This document shows, one piece after another, positions 7,555 through 15,859 of a DNA stretch of 64,000 nucleotides (the first letter of the stretch is position 1; every line of letters begins with the position of its first letter). The position numbers and the translations under genes were made by a program. This DNA is from Pontibacter russatus. Lineage in GTDB: Bacteria; Bacteroidota; Bacteroidia; Cytophagales; Hymenobacteraceae. The stretch covers positions 744,001-808,000 of the forward strand of contig NZ_CP047984.1 of the NCBI RefSeq assembly GCF_009931655.1, given 5' to 3'. The notes under the pieces were generated by a model that ran no database searches, was not told the origin of the DNA, and was given only the letters and a program-made list of their open reading frames with translations.

Positions 7555-8529
7555 CTATTTGTCTAAAGCTTTGGCAGCTTCTATCAGTTTCGGCACTACC
7601 TCAAACGCATCGCCCACAATGCCGTAATCTGCGGCTTTGAAGAACGGCGCTTCCGGATCCTTATTTATAACGGCAATCACTTTAGAAGAGTTAACCCCGG
7701 CCAGGTGCTGTATGGCGCCGGAGATGCCGATGGCTATATATAAATCAGGGCTCACCGTGATCCCCGTCTGGCCAACGTGCTCGTGGTGCGGCCGCCAGTC
7801 CATGTCAGATACGGGCTTGGAGCAGGCCGTGGCCGCGCCGAGCACCCTGGCCAGGTCCTCGATCAGGTGCCAGTTCTCAGGGCCTTTCATGCCGCGGCCA
7901 CCAGACACCACAATGGATGCCTCGGGCAGCAGCACGCCGTCCGTCTCCTGCATCACGGTTTCCTTCGGTGCCCCGGCAAAGTCGGCATCGGCCAGATCCG
8001 CTGAGAAACTCTCTACGGCGGCGGTGCCGCTACCAGCTGTAATATCTATGGAATTCTTCTTGATGGCAATGATTTTGAGGTCGGCTGTGAGCGCCACGTC
8101 GGCAAATGCCTTGCCCGAGAACACGCCGCGCGTCACCACAAAGCTCCCGCCTTCCATATTAGGCAGCGTTGTGACGTTGGTTGCCAGCGAGCCGTTCAGG
8201 CGCACCGCCAGTTTGGCCCCGATGGCCGCCCCGATGTTGGAGTTTGAGAACACCAGCACCTTTGCGCCCTCCTGCGCTGCCGCACTGGCGATTACTTTCA
8301 CATAGGCATTGGCCACAAACTGGTTCAGCCGGGAGTCTCCGTCATATAAAACTTTTGATATCCCCTGTTCCCCCAGTTTTGCCAGGGCATCCTCATGCAC
8401 CTCCCCGATGGCTACGGCCGTGGCCGATGTGCCCAGCTGCTGCGCCACCCGACTTCCGTAGGTGGCTGCCTCCAACGACGATTTTTTTATCTCTCCGCTG
8501 AGGCCTTCTACAAATACTAATACAGACAT
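7555..8529 (-). CDS. etfA: Electron transfer flavoprotein alpha subunit (EtfA/FixB)
   Basis: 324 residues. The C-terminal FAD-binding half carries SGGRGMKGPENW (209-220), then PVSDMDWRPHHEHVGQTGITVSPDLYIAIGISGAIQH (about 239-275), both diagnostic of ETF alpha. With EtfB it forms a soluble heterodimer that takes electrons from acyl-CoA dehydrogenases and passes them to the quinone pool. It directly follows etfB (3-bp gap), so the two are co-translated. Full length and all FAD-contact motifs intact. Confidence 0.95.
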   Translation of the reverse strand: MSVLVFVEGLSGEIKKSSLEAATYGSRVAQQLGTSATAVAIGEVHEDALAKLGEQGISKVLYDGDSRLNQFVANAYVKVIASAAAQEGAKVLVFSNSNIGAAIGAKLAVRLNGSLATNVTTLPNMEGGSFVVTRGVFSGKAFADVALTADLKIIAIKKNSIDITAGSGTAAVESFSADLADADFAGAPKETVMQETDGVLLPEASIVVSGGRGMKGPENWHLIEDLARVLGAATACSKPVSDMDWRPHHEHVGQTGITVSPDLYIAIGISGAIQHLAGVNSSKVIAVINKDPEAPFFKAADYGIVGDAFEVVPKLIEAAKALDK

Positions 8530-8532
8530 AGC

Positions 8533-9273
8533 TTATAGTACTTTAGCTTCGTTTCTCAAAAGTGTAATCAATTCCCCGGCGTTTTCGGGAGCTATCATCT
8601 TCACCCCGCTTTTCTTCTCCGGCTTGCTGTAGCCCACGTAATCGGCCTTCACGTCGGCAGCAACCGGCTCCACAGCCTTCAGGGGCTTGGTGCGGGCCGT
8701 CATGATGCCGCGCATGTTCGGGATACGCGGCTCCGACATGGGCTGCTGGGCGCTTGCGACGAAAGGCAGCTTTACCTCCACAATCTCCTTGCCCCCCTCA
8801 ATCTCCCGCTCCAGGCGGGCCGTGCTGTCATCCACCAGGTCCAGTTTAAAGGCCGGCACCACCGACGGTATGCCCAGCAACTCTCCCACCATGCTGTGTA
8901 CCTGCGAGCCGTTGTAGTCAATCGACTCCTTGCCCATCAGGATGATGTCATACTGGTTTTCCTTTGCGACGGCTGCAATCTGCTGCGCCACGAAAAAAGA
9001 GTCCTTCGGGAAAGCATTTACCCGGATGGCATCGTCTGCGCCGATGGCGAGCGCCTTGCGGATGTTTGGCTCCGTGTCGGCCTCCCCCACGTTCAGTACC
9101 GTTACGGTGCCTCCCTTGGCCTCTTTCAGCTCAATGGCTCTGGCCAGGGCATACTCATCCCATGGGTTTATCACGAATTGCACGCCATTTTTATCAAAAG
9201 CCTTGTTATCAGCCGTGAAATTTATTTTGGCCGTGGTATCCGGTACGTTACTGATGCAAACTAATATTTTCAT
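8533..9273 (-). CDS. etfB: Electron transfer flavoprotein beta subunit (EtfB/FixA)
   Basis: 246 residues, full length for the family. Starts with MKILVCISNVPDTTAKI, has the internal AMP-binding region (ILMGKESIDYNGSQVHSMVGELLG) and the ETF beta signature around VKLPFVASAQQPMSEPRIPNMRGIMTA. Partner of the alpha subunit immediately downstream in fatty-acid and amino-acid oxidation. First gene of the etfB-etfA-nuclease run. A clear minus-strand -7 box was not found; TAACTTCG about 45 nt upstream of the ATG is a near match. Confidence 0.95.
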   Translation of the reverse strand: MKILVCISNVPDTTAKINFTADNKAFDKNGVQFVINPWDEYALARAIELKEAKGGTVTVLNVGEADTEPNIRKALAIGADDAIRVNAFPKDSFFVAQQIAAVAKENQYDIILMGKESIDYNGSQVHSMVGELLGIPSVVPAFKLDLVDDSTARLEREIEGGKEIVEVKLPFVASAQQPMSEPRIPNMRGIMTARTKPLKAVEPVAADVKADYVGYSKPEKKSGVKMIAPENAGELITLLRNEAKVL

Positions 9274-9300
9274 GGGTAGAAATGTTAGCTTTTTAAATTT

Positions 9301-9308
9301 TAGATTTG
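9301..9308 (+). promoter_or_regulatory. -7 promoter element for the TPR-protein gene
   Basis: TAGATTTG fits TAnnTTTG and is 33 nt before the ATG at 9341. No clear -33 element. Confidence 0.45.
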
Positions 9309-9340
9309 TGCGAAGTTAGTTAAAATATAGCCAATACGAA

Positions 9341-9673
9341 ATGAACGAAAGCAGACTGGAACAGCTCTACGGGTTTCTGAAAGATGACCCAAACGACCCC
9401 TTCCTTCTATATGCCATCGCCACGGAATACCGGCAGGCGGATCCGGAAAAGGCTCGTGAATATTACGAGAAGCTACTGGCTGAGCACGAGAGCTACGTTG
9501 GCACCTACTACCACGCCGCTAAACTGTACGAGGAAACCGGGCAGAACGATATGGCGGAGCAGACATATAAAAAAGGCATGCAGATCAGCCGCCGCGAAGG
9601 CAACATGCACGCATTCTCAGAACTGCAACAGGCTTACAACAAGATGATGGGCCTCGACTACGAAGACGACTGA
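9341..9673 (+). CDS. Small tetratricopeptide-repeat protein
   Basis: 110 residues with two to three TPR units: one around PFLLYAIATEYRQADPEKAREYYEKLL, one around YVGTYYHAAKLYEETGQNDMAEQTYKKGM, and a C-terminal helix. No signal peptide or catalytic motif, so probably a cytoplasmic protein-protein adaptor. Divergent from etfB with a 67-bp shared upstream region. Real coding potential is supported by the regular TPR spacing; partners are unknown. Confidence 0.85.
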   Translation: MNESRLEQLYGFLKDDPNDPFLLYAIATEYRQADPEKAREYYEKLLAEHESYVGTYYHAAKLYEETGQNDMAEQTYKKGMQISRREGNMHAFSELQQAYNKMMGLDYEDD

Positions 9674-10051
9674 TCGGCTACCTGCCATCTCGTGCTGCTT
9701 TAATCAAAAATAGTATGCATGCAGCACATTTGCAAGTATGCTGCTAAAGCTGCTGCGATGTAGATAAGGATGTAGTTTATCCCGGGGAAGGCAGGGTTTA
9801 ACACGGCGGATTGCCTGTACCAGCGTGTCACCCTGCGTAGCCTTTTCGGCTAAGCAATAGAGCAGTGAGCGGCAGGCCATATATAACAGGTCATCGATAA
9901 AACAAATCCGCACCGCCTATGCAGGGTAGACTTCTTTTATATGCTTTACTGAACGAAACCTGCCGCCCATATATAAAGTTATATATAAAGATTTGCAAAA
10001 GGCAGAAGCCAGGCTGAAGCAGTTGAGCGATACCCCGCTGCGTCTTTCTTT
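9674..10051. other. Intergenic spacer, no gene seen
   Basis: 378 bp between convergent genes. It includes a run of TATATAAAG words near 9968-9992. A 69-residue minus-strand frame exists but has no domain or codon pattern supporting it. Confidence 0.5.
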
Positions 10052-10348
10052 TTATTCGCAGATCTGTTCGAAGAAGCGCACTTTGGCGCTGTGCGGCACT
10101 AGCCTCAGCCCCTTCGGCACGTTCTGGTGCGACTCCTGCATGTGGTTTTTATACCATGCGTTGTAGCTTTCCTCGCCTGCCCAAAAGGTCATCATCCATA
10201 TCTCATCCGGGTTTTCCTGCGGGCTCAGCACCTGCATCCGGATAAAACCCGGTGCGCTGTCCACAAAATGCGGCCTGTTGATAAAGGCTTCTTTCACCTG
10301 GGGCGCCATCTCATTGGCGATTGTAAAGGTACTTAACGCTACAAACAT
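10052..10348 (-). CDS. Antibiotic biosynthesis monooxygenase (ABM/IsdG-like) domain protein
   Basis: 98 residues, a single ferredoxin-like ABM domain. It has an Asn near position 11 (TIANEM), the NRPHFVDSAPGFIRMQVL strand-turn, and FWAGEESYNAWYKNHMQESH with Trp and His in the places used by IsdG/HmoA-type heme-degrading monooxygenases. This suggests a heme or small-molecule monooxygenase acting without a cofactor of its own. Heme degradation is only inferred; no heme-uptake gene lies nearby. Monocistronic, facing the next gene. Confidence 0.8.
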   Translation of the reverse strand: MFVALSTFTIANEMAPQVKEAFINRPHFVDSAPGFIRMQVLSPQENPDEIWMMTFWAGEESYNAWYKNHMQESHQNVPKGLRLVPHSAKVRFFEQICE

Positions 10349-10663
10349 AAGGGTGTGATTGACACTCTACCAAGTGTTTTTAGGCCCTGCATCCGCGCAA
10401 TGCAGGAGCGCCCCTGGCAGAATGGGTTCATATATTCTACAAAGACAACCAAATCGCGGCACAAAATCAAATCCGCCACCGCGCATTACACAGATTTGCC
10501 TGTAAGCATCCTGTGTTTACCTGCCGCCAAAACCTCCGTTTTATATCCTGACACCCTATATGGACATCATCCGTCACCCGCCTTGGCACCGGAATTTTAT
10601 GTGATTCCTGGAAGTCCCGCGCCGTCGCTTTGCTTAACTGCTGCTACCTTCTTCCATATTGCG
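10349..10663. other. Divergent intergenic spacer, no gene seen
   Basis: About 315 bp between the ABM gene and the DUF2279 gene. Open frames here show no domain. The promoter of the right-hand gene lies at its edge. Confidence 0.5.
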
Positions 10664-10671
10664 TACCTTTG
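10664..10671 (+). promoter_or_regulatory. -7 promoter element directly abutting the DUF2279 start codon
   Basis: TACCTTTG ends only 5 nt before the ATG at 10677. With the usual TSS 4-9 nt past this box, the mRNA would be leaderless or nearly so. The nearest TTG upstream is 31 nt away, longer than normal. Confidence 0.55.
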
Positions 10672-10676
10672 GTGGG

Positions 10677-11573
10677 ATGACCCGAAAGCTATACCGCCTG
10701 CTCGGCCTGCTTCTGCTCGTGCTGCCTGTGGCGGCGCGGGCCCAGGTGCAGCCAGACACTTCCACCCTCAGCAAACCCCGCCTGATAGCCGTGGGTGCTG
10801 GCTTTGGGGCGGCCTATACCGCCACGCTGGTATCGCTGAACAAGGCCTGGTACACTGGAGACCGCACTGATTTCCATTTCTTCGACGACAGCCACGAATG
10901 GCGCAACATGGACAAAGCGGGCCATTTCTGGGGAGCCTTCCAGCAGAGCCGCGTGGGCATCGACATGCTGCGCTGGGCGGGTGTGCCCGAGCAGAAAGCT
11001 ATCTTGTATGGTGGCCTCACGGGAATTCTGCTGCAGACGCCGATTGAGATTTTCGACGGCTACCAGCCGGAGTATGGCGCATCGGTAAGCGATGTGCTTG
11101 CGAACACGGCCGGGGCCGCCGCGGTGGTGGCCCAGCAACTGGCCTGGCACGATATCCGCATCATGCCCAAGTTCTCCTTCCACACGACCCGCTACGCCGC
11201 TGTGCGTCCAAACGTGCTGGGCAGCGAGCTACACGAGCAAATTTTGAAAGACTACAACGGCCAGACCTACTGGCTGTCGGCAGATATAGGCGCGTTCCTA
11301 AAGCCTGAAAGCAAGTACCCGAAGTGGCTGAGCATCGCGGTGGGATATGGCGCGGAGGAAATGGTATATAACCACGAGCCTGGAAACGAGGCCGCAGGCT
11401 TTCAGGCGCACCGGCAGTACTACCTCAGCCCCGACCTGAACCTGATGCACTTCAGAGGCCGCAGCAAGGTGCTGAACACGGCTTTATATATCCTCAGCAT
11501 GATAAAAGTGCCGGCACCGGCGCTGGAGTATAACCGGCAAGGCGGCCTGAAACTGCACCCGCTCTATTTCTGA
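10677..11573 (+). CDS. DUF2279-family exported protein
   Basis: 298 residues from the ATG at 10677; a TTG-started reading from 10659 overlaps the promoter box and is less likely. A signal peptide (KLYRLLGLLLLVLPVAARAQ) is followed by a YfiM/DUF2279-like region: DDSHEWRNMDKAGHFWGAFQQSR, then GILLQTPIEIFDGYQPEYGASVSDVLANTAGA. The glycine-rich hydrophobic middle suggests association with the envelope. Biochemical function is unknown for the family. It is followed by a separate promoter for the Smr gene. Confidence 0.82.
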   Translation: MTRKLYRLLGLLLLVLPVAARAQVQPDTSTLSKPRLIAVGAGFGAAYTATLVSLNKAWYTGDRTDFHFFDDSHEWRNMDKAGHFWGAFQQSRVGIDMLRWAGVPEQKAILYGGLTGILLQTPIEIFDGYQPEYGASVSDVLANTAGAAAVVAQQLAWHDIRIMPKFSFHTTRYAAVRPNVLGSELHEQILKDYNGQTYWLSADIGAFLKPESKYPKWLSIAVGYGAEEMVYNHEPGNEAAGFQAHRQYYLSPDLNLMHFRGRSKVLNTALYILSMIKVPAPALEYNRQGGLKLHPLYF

Positions 11574-11632
11574 TTTTATATGCCTTCTCAGACGCAAACT
11601 ACCGCCTTAGGGCACCGGACCTGATAAATCCG

Positions 11633-11640
11633 TACCTTTG
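11633..11640 (+). promoter_or_regulatory. Promoter (-7 box) for the Smr-domain gene
   Basis: TACCTTTG, with a weak -33 TTA at 11607 (23 nt spacing), lies 82 nt before the ATG at 11723. Confidence 0.55.
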
Positions 11641-11722
11641 CGAAAGCCATGTTGAGGCGCTTAGCACGTAAAGCCATATATAAGCTGCCATCAACAAACA
11701 ACTAGAAACGAACAACGAAAAT

Positions 11723-12673
11723 ATGAACGTAGGAGACCGCGTGCGGTTGATGTCGGGCCGCGAGGAGGGCATTATTACCCGCATTTTAGATAATAACATC
11801 GTAGAAGTAGCCATCGACAACGATTTCACGATTCCGGTGGCGCGCCGCGAGGTGGTGGTGATTGCGAAGGAAGAGGAAACTTACCTGAAAAAGGACGAAG
11901 GCATACAGCCGGCAACTAAAAAAGCGACGGCCGCCCCGCTGTTGGCGGCGCAGGGCATCTACCTGGCGCTGGTGCATCAGTCGGATGAGTTGCTGGCCGT
12001 GACGGTCATCAACAACTCTGACCACGATGTGCTGTTTACGTCGGGCGAGGAGCGCGAAGGGAAGTACCGCGGGCTGCAGAACGACCGGCTGACACCCAAA
12101 TCCACGCGCGTGATATCGCATTACCACCTGAAGGACTTCGAGAGGTGGCCCAGCCTGCTGGTGCAGTTCATCCAGCACCGCAACGGGAGCCCCACCCTGT
12201 ACGAGCCGGTTACAAAGCGGGTGCAGTTCAAGGCCAGCTCGTTCTACAAAAGCAGGAAAACAGCGCCTGTGCTCAACAAAGAGGCTTATCTGTTCCAACT
12301 CGACCAGAAGCCGGTGGCAGTAAACACAGACAAGATCGCGGAGCAACTGCTGGAGGCCACAGCCCAGCACGAGCATTTTAAGCTGCAGGCACCGGAGCAC
12401 GAAGTGGACCTGCACATCGAGAAACTGGTGGACGACTTTAGCGGCATGAGCAACAGCGCCATCCTCAAAGTGCAGTTGGAGAAGTTTCAGGACAGCCTGG
12501 AGCGCGCCATGGCCTCCAACATGCACGAGATCGTGTTCATCCACGGAGCCGGGAACGGCGTGCTGCGCAAAGAGCTGCAGAAAGTGCTGAGCCGCATGCC
12601 AGGCATCAAGTTTTTCGAGGATGCCCGCAAAGAGAAATTCGGCTACGGCGCCACGCTGGTGAAACTGAAGTGA
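11723..12673 (+). CDS. DUF2027 and Smr-domain protein
   Basis: 316 residues. The N-terminal 60 residues (MNVGDRVRLMSGREEGIITR) form a small beta-barrel like the MutS2 KOW-type segment. The middle is the DUF2027 beta-sandwich. The last 85 residues are an Smr domain with VDLHIEKL and the HGAGNGVLR loop typical of Smr endonucleases. Proteins of this layout are common in Bacteroidota. A nucleic-acid nicking or ribosome-rescue role is inferred from the Smr domain only. rnpB lies downstream on the same strand after an inverted-repeat spacer. Confidence 0.88.
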   Translation: MNVGDRVRLMSGREEGIITRILDNNIVEVAIDNDFTIPVARREVVVIAKEEETYLKKDEGIQPATKKATAAPLLAAQGIYLALVHQSDELLAVTVINNSDHDVLFTSGEEREGKYRGLQNDRLTPKSTRVISHYHLKDFERWPSLLVQFIQHRNGSPTLYEPVTKRVQFKASSFYKSRKTAPVLNKEAYLFQLDQKPVAVNTDKIAEQLLEATAQHEHFKLQAPEHEVDLHIEKLVDDFSGMSNSAILKVQLEKFQDSLERAMASNMHEIVFIHGAGNGVLRKELQKVLSRMPGIKFFEDARKEKFGYGATLVKLK

Positions 12674-12800
12674 GTTTGAAAGTTTAGAGTGGTACAGCTA
12701 TCTGAAGCTATGCGCTAAAAATGGCTTGAATACAATGATTTATTTTGTTCGAATGAGAACGCTCAAACTCTATAATTTTCTAAATTTCTAACTCCCAAAC
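12674..12800. repeat. Imperfect inverted repeat between the Smr gene and rnpB
   Basis: The left arm (gagtttgaaagtttagag, about 12674-12691) and right arm (about 12767-12798, reverse complement gggagttagaaatttagaa...tagagtttgag) are imperfectly complementary, with about 75 bp between them. It looks like a small palindromic intergenic element and also lies where the Smr-gene terminator should be. Confidence 0.4.
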
Positions 12801-12854
12801 TGCAATCCGAACCACAGGTCCGGATTTATTGTTAGCTTTACAGCACAAAAACTT

Positions 12855-13311
12855 AACAGCAAGCCGTCTTATCGCCGCGAAAGCTTTCGGGGAGGAAAGT
12901 CCGGGCAACACAGAGCATCCTACTTCCTAACGGGAAGGGTCTGTTTCGGGAACGAAACAGATACAGCCAGTGCCACAGAAAATAACCGCCCTGTTTTAAA
13001 TTATGAATTAGAAATTCAAAATTAGAAGTGACTCATTTTTAATTCATAATTTTTAATTTATAATTAAAGCGGGGTAAGGGTGAAAAGGTGCGGTAAGAGC
13101 GCACCAGCGGCTGGGTGACCAGTTCGGCTGGGTAAACCTTAGGAGTTGAAAGACCAAATAGGTCCCGACTTACGGAGTTGCTCGCTCCTTGGCAGTTTCG
13201 GCTGCCTGTCGGGATGGGTAGGTCGATGGAGCCTGCGCGCGAGTACAGGCCTAGATAAATGATAAGATCCCGACTCATCGGGAACAGAACCCGGCTTACA
13301 GGCTTGCTGTT
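12855..13311 (+). ncRNA. rnpB: RNase P RNA (bacterial class A)
   Basis: Catalytic RNA of RNase P, which trims tRNA 5' ends. The conserved core is present: GAGGAAAGTCCGGGC near 12892, cagtgccacaga near 12969, GGTAAGGGTGAAAAGGTGCGGTAAGAGCGCACC near 13073, and ACAGAACCCGGCTTA near 13284. Helix P1 pairs aacagcaagcc (12855-12865) with ggcttgctgtt (13301-13311). A T-rich run follows and serves as terminator. The P12 arm between ccgcc (12986-12990) and ggggtaaggg (13071-13080) is replaced by a roughly 78-nt AT-rich hairpin that matches a chromosomal repeat. Confidence 0.95.
12991..13068 (+). repeat. AT-rich inverted repeat inserted as the P12 arm of RNase P RNA
   Basis: Two arms of about 36 nt pair nearly end to end (ttaaattatgaattagaa against ttcataatttttaattta, with G-U pairs). 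Bases 13006-13027 are identical over 22 nt to the reverse complement of 1818-1839 in the gldA-gldF spacer. Confidence 0.8.
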
Positions 13312-13401
13312 ATTTTTTGTGTTTCTCCCTAAGCAGCTCTATATAAAAAGAGCCCCCACTGTACAAGCACACCTTTTCAGGCCTGGTATCATGATAACCC
13401 A

Positions 13402-13438
13402 CCCACTAAAGCTGATCATGGTCCAAAGCCTTAGTGGG
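13402..13438 (-). terminator. Possible terminator after the cytochrome/dehydrogenase gene
   Basis: An 8-bp stem cccactaa/ttagtggg encloses a 21-nt loop just past the stop at 13459. No T-run, so weak. Confidence 0.35.
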
Positions 13439-13458
13439 CAGGTATCAGAAAGGCAGTC

Positions 13459-15786
13459 CTACTGCAGTTGGTTCAGTTCCTCTACGGTGAATGCGTTTTG
13501 ACGGCCTTTCAGGCTTTCACGCACTTTTTTCACCTCTTCGGCCGTCACCTTGCTGGCGTTGTTCTGCCACGACTTCCGGATATAGCTCAGCAGCTGTGCT
13601 ACGTCTTCGTTAAGCAGATCTTCATCATAGCCAATGCCCGGCATGTCGCCGTTAATTTCGGGGGCTTTGTACAAATGGCCGTTCACCGTCACAGGGCCGG
13701 TCAGGCCGAACAGCACAATGGGAATGAGCTTGTCCTTGTCTCCGGTCACCCATTCCGACTTGTTCAGCGGCGGAGCCAGCGACCGCACACCGTTGCCGTC
13801 CGGGCCGTGGCAGGTCTGGCAGGTGGAGGCGAACATGGCTGCCCCTTTCGGGAACTCTTTTCGCAGAGCCTCCGGGTTCCGGTTTTTCCTGGCCTCGTTG
13901 GTCCGTGTAATTACCCGTTGCAGCCTTCTATTAAATGTAAGCGAAGTATCCGGTGCGATGGACGCAGTTATTTTCTGAAACGCCTCTTCCCGGTTCTCCA
14001 GGTTGCTGATGACGGCATCGGCTATATACTCATTCGAAGGATACTTTTTAACTAGCTGCTGCAGCAGCTTAGTTGCGGCTGCCTCATCAAGCGGCCGGAT
14101 ATGGTTCGCCAGGAAAGCCACGTAAGGCGCTGCCAGGGTATCGTTGCTGGCTACCAGTTGTTCCAGCACCGGCACGACCTGCCTGAAATTTGTCTTATCC
14201 AATACTGATGGCAGCACACTCAGCGCCTGCATCCGTACCGGCCACACCGGCTGCTTCAGCAGTGCCAGCACCTCTTCGGTTTTCAGGGCACCCAGTCCTT
14301 CCAGCGTCCAGAGCGCGTGCATCGCCTGCAGGGGCTTGTCTGTTGCTTGCGCAGCCTGCCGCAGAGCCGGTATCGCCGCGGTATAGTCCCGGTCTATCAG
14401 CATTTGCTGCGCATTGTCGCGCACCCAGCCGTTGGCGTGTCCCAGTAGTTTCACCAGTTGCGCCGGGTCTTCCGGCAGATCCACCATTTTAGCTTCTCTG
14501 TTCTCAGGAACTATCCTGTAGATGCGGCCATACTTCAGGGGCAGCGTCAGGTCACGGCTTTCAATCTGCTTCTGCAGGTAGTCAGTCAGGTAGGTTTTGT
14601 GCTGGATGATGCCGCGGTACATGTCCACCACATACAGCGCACCGTCCGGGCCGTTGTACAAACTCACCGGGCGGAAGCGTTCGTCCACGCTCGCCAGAAA
14701 CTCTTTCTCTTTGTAAGCCTGCTCTCCGCCGGTGATGTAGCCGCTTTCGCTCAGGACGTTGCGCTTGATAAGGTTTGCCGAGGGCTCCGCCACAAACACG
14801 TTCCCTTCGTAGGCCTCGCCGAACAAGCCGCCCCGGTACACCGCGGGCCCGCTGGCCGCCGTAAAGTTCACCAGGCGCAGGCTGTCGTCCAGGGTGCCCT
14901 CCATATATCCCCTGTTCACGCCGGGCGTCGGCCGGATGGGGTAAACCCTGTTGTTGGAAACGATTCTTTCATTGAAACCTGCCACATCGCGCTGGTGCTC
15001 GTTCGCGGCCCCGAAACCCGGCGAAAAGTAATCCCCCAGCAGGTTTGCCGAGTTTGTGTTGTAGTACAGCCGCCCGTAGTTGTCCTGGGTGATGCCCCAC
15101 TGGCCCCGGAAGTGCGTCTGCTCTATCAGCCACTTGTCGCCCACTTTCCGGTAGCTCTTGGCCGATTTGGCGTTATATATCCAGTTGTCCATGGCCCGCA
15201 GCAGGCCGTTGGGTTGGTGCTCCACGTTGCCGCCCACGGCATACTCGGCATCCACCAATGTTCTTTTCCCCGGCTTGCCGTCGTTTATCTCGTAGTACCA
15301 GAGGCTTGGCGGCTCGGCCACCAACAGGCCATTGTCCACCAGGGCAATGGCTCGCGGCAGCACCAGCGAATCCAAGAAGATGATCCGCTCATCGGCTACG
15401 CCGTCCTTGTCTGTGTCTTCCAGAATAACGATTTTACCGTTCGGGATGTCTTCGCCGGTTCCGGCCGTGTCGGGCATATAGCCGTCCATCTCCACCACCC
15501 ACATGCGCCCGTCGTAATCGAAGGTGAGGGCAACGGGGGTGCTTACCAGCGGTTCGGCGGCTACCAGCTCCACGTCAAAGCCCTCCTCCACCTGCATCAG
15601 GCCAAGGGAGGCTTCCGGAGAAACGGGGGGCGATTCTTCCAGGTTATAGCTAACAGGCACCTGCCGCACGGCTTCTTCCTGCTGCGAAGCTGCGGCCTTC
15701 TCCGGCGTTGTGGTCTTGTTGGCCTGGCAGTAAAACAACGTACACGCGGCAGTTGTGGCGATAATCAGGTATTGATTTTTTTTCAT
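13459..15786 (-). CDS. PVC-type c-heme sugar dehydrogenase-like lipoprotein with HEAT repeats
   Basis: 775 residues from the ATG at 15786 (two upstream ATG/alternative starts are less likely). A signal region ends at a Cys (TLFYC) that may be lipidated. Then come a beta-propeller of the membrane-bound dehydrogenase type (VEEGFDVELVAAEPLVSTPVALTFDYDGRMWVVEM), alpha-helical HEAT-like repeats (about 450-620) and a C-terminal cytochrome c domain with CQTCHG (about 656) and Met ligand in GDMPGIG. Such proteins are thought to oxidise sugars in the periplasm and pass electrons to the respiratory chain. It lies 3' of the uronate transporter gene, suggesting a linked substrate. Substrate not shown. 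Confidence 0.85.
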   Translation of the reverse strand: MKKNQYLIIATTAACTLFYCQANKTTTPEKAAASQQEEAVRQVPVSYNLEESPPVSPEASLGLMQVEEGFDVELVAAEPLVSTPVALTFDYDGRMWVVEMDGYMPDTAGTGEDIPNGKIVILEDTDKDGVADERIIFLDSLVLPRAIALVDNGLLVAEPPSLWYYEINDGKPGKRTLVDAEYAVGGNVEHQPNGLLRAMDNWIYNAKSAKSYRKVGDKWLIEQTHFRGQWGITQDNYGRLYYNTNSANLLGDYFSPGFGAANEHQRDVAGFNERIVSNNRVYPIRPTPGVNRGYMEGTLDDSLRLVNFTAASGPAVYRGGLFGEAYEGNVFVAEPSANLIKRNVLSESGYITGGEQAYKEKEFLASVDERFRPVSLYNGPDGALYVVDMYRGIIQHKTYLTDYLQKQIESRDLTLPLKYGRIYRIVPENREAKMVDLPEDPAQLVKLLGHANGWVRDNAQQMLIDRDYTAAIPALRQAAQATDKPLQAMHALWTLEGLGALKTEEVLALLKQPVWPVRMQALSVLPSVLDKTNFRQVVPVLEQLVASNDTLAAPYVAFLANHIRPLDEAAATKLLQQLVKKYPSNEYIADAVISNLENREEAFQKITASIAPDTSLTFNRRLQRVITRTNEARKNRNPEALRKEFPKGAAMFASTCQTCHGPDGNGVRSLAPPLNKSEWVTGDKDKLIPIVLFGLTGPVTVNGHLYKAPEINGDMPGIGYDEDLLNEDVAQLLSYIRKSWQNNASKVTAEEVKKVRESLKGRQNAFTVEELNQLQ

Positions 15787-15859
15787 CTTACGCATCCACT
15801 TTCTATATGGCAAAAGCTCTTATGGCTAACGGCGCGAGCGCCAGCTTCTATATATAAGG

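Noticed and set aside
9704..9913. 69-codon minus-strand frame in the 9.7-10.0 kb spacer
   Set aside because: No homology that I recognise and no promoter or regular codon pattern.
10355..10870. 171-codon plus-strand frame in the spacer before DUF2279
   Set aside because: Pro/Ala-rich without domain, overlaps the DUF2279 start in another frame and its promoter.
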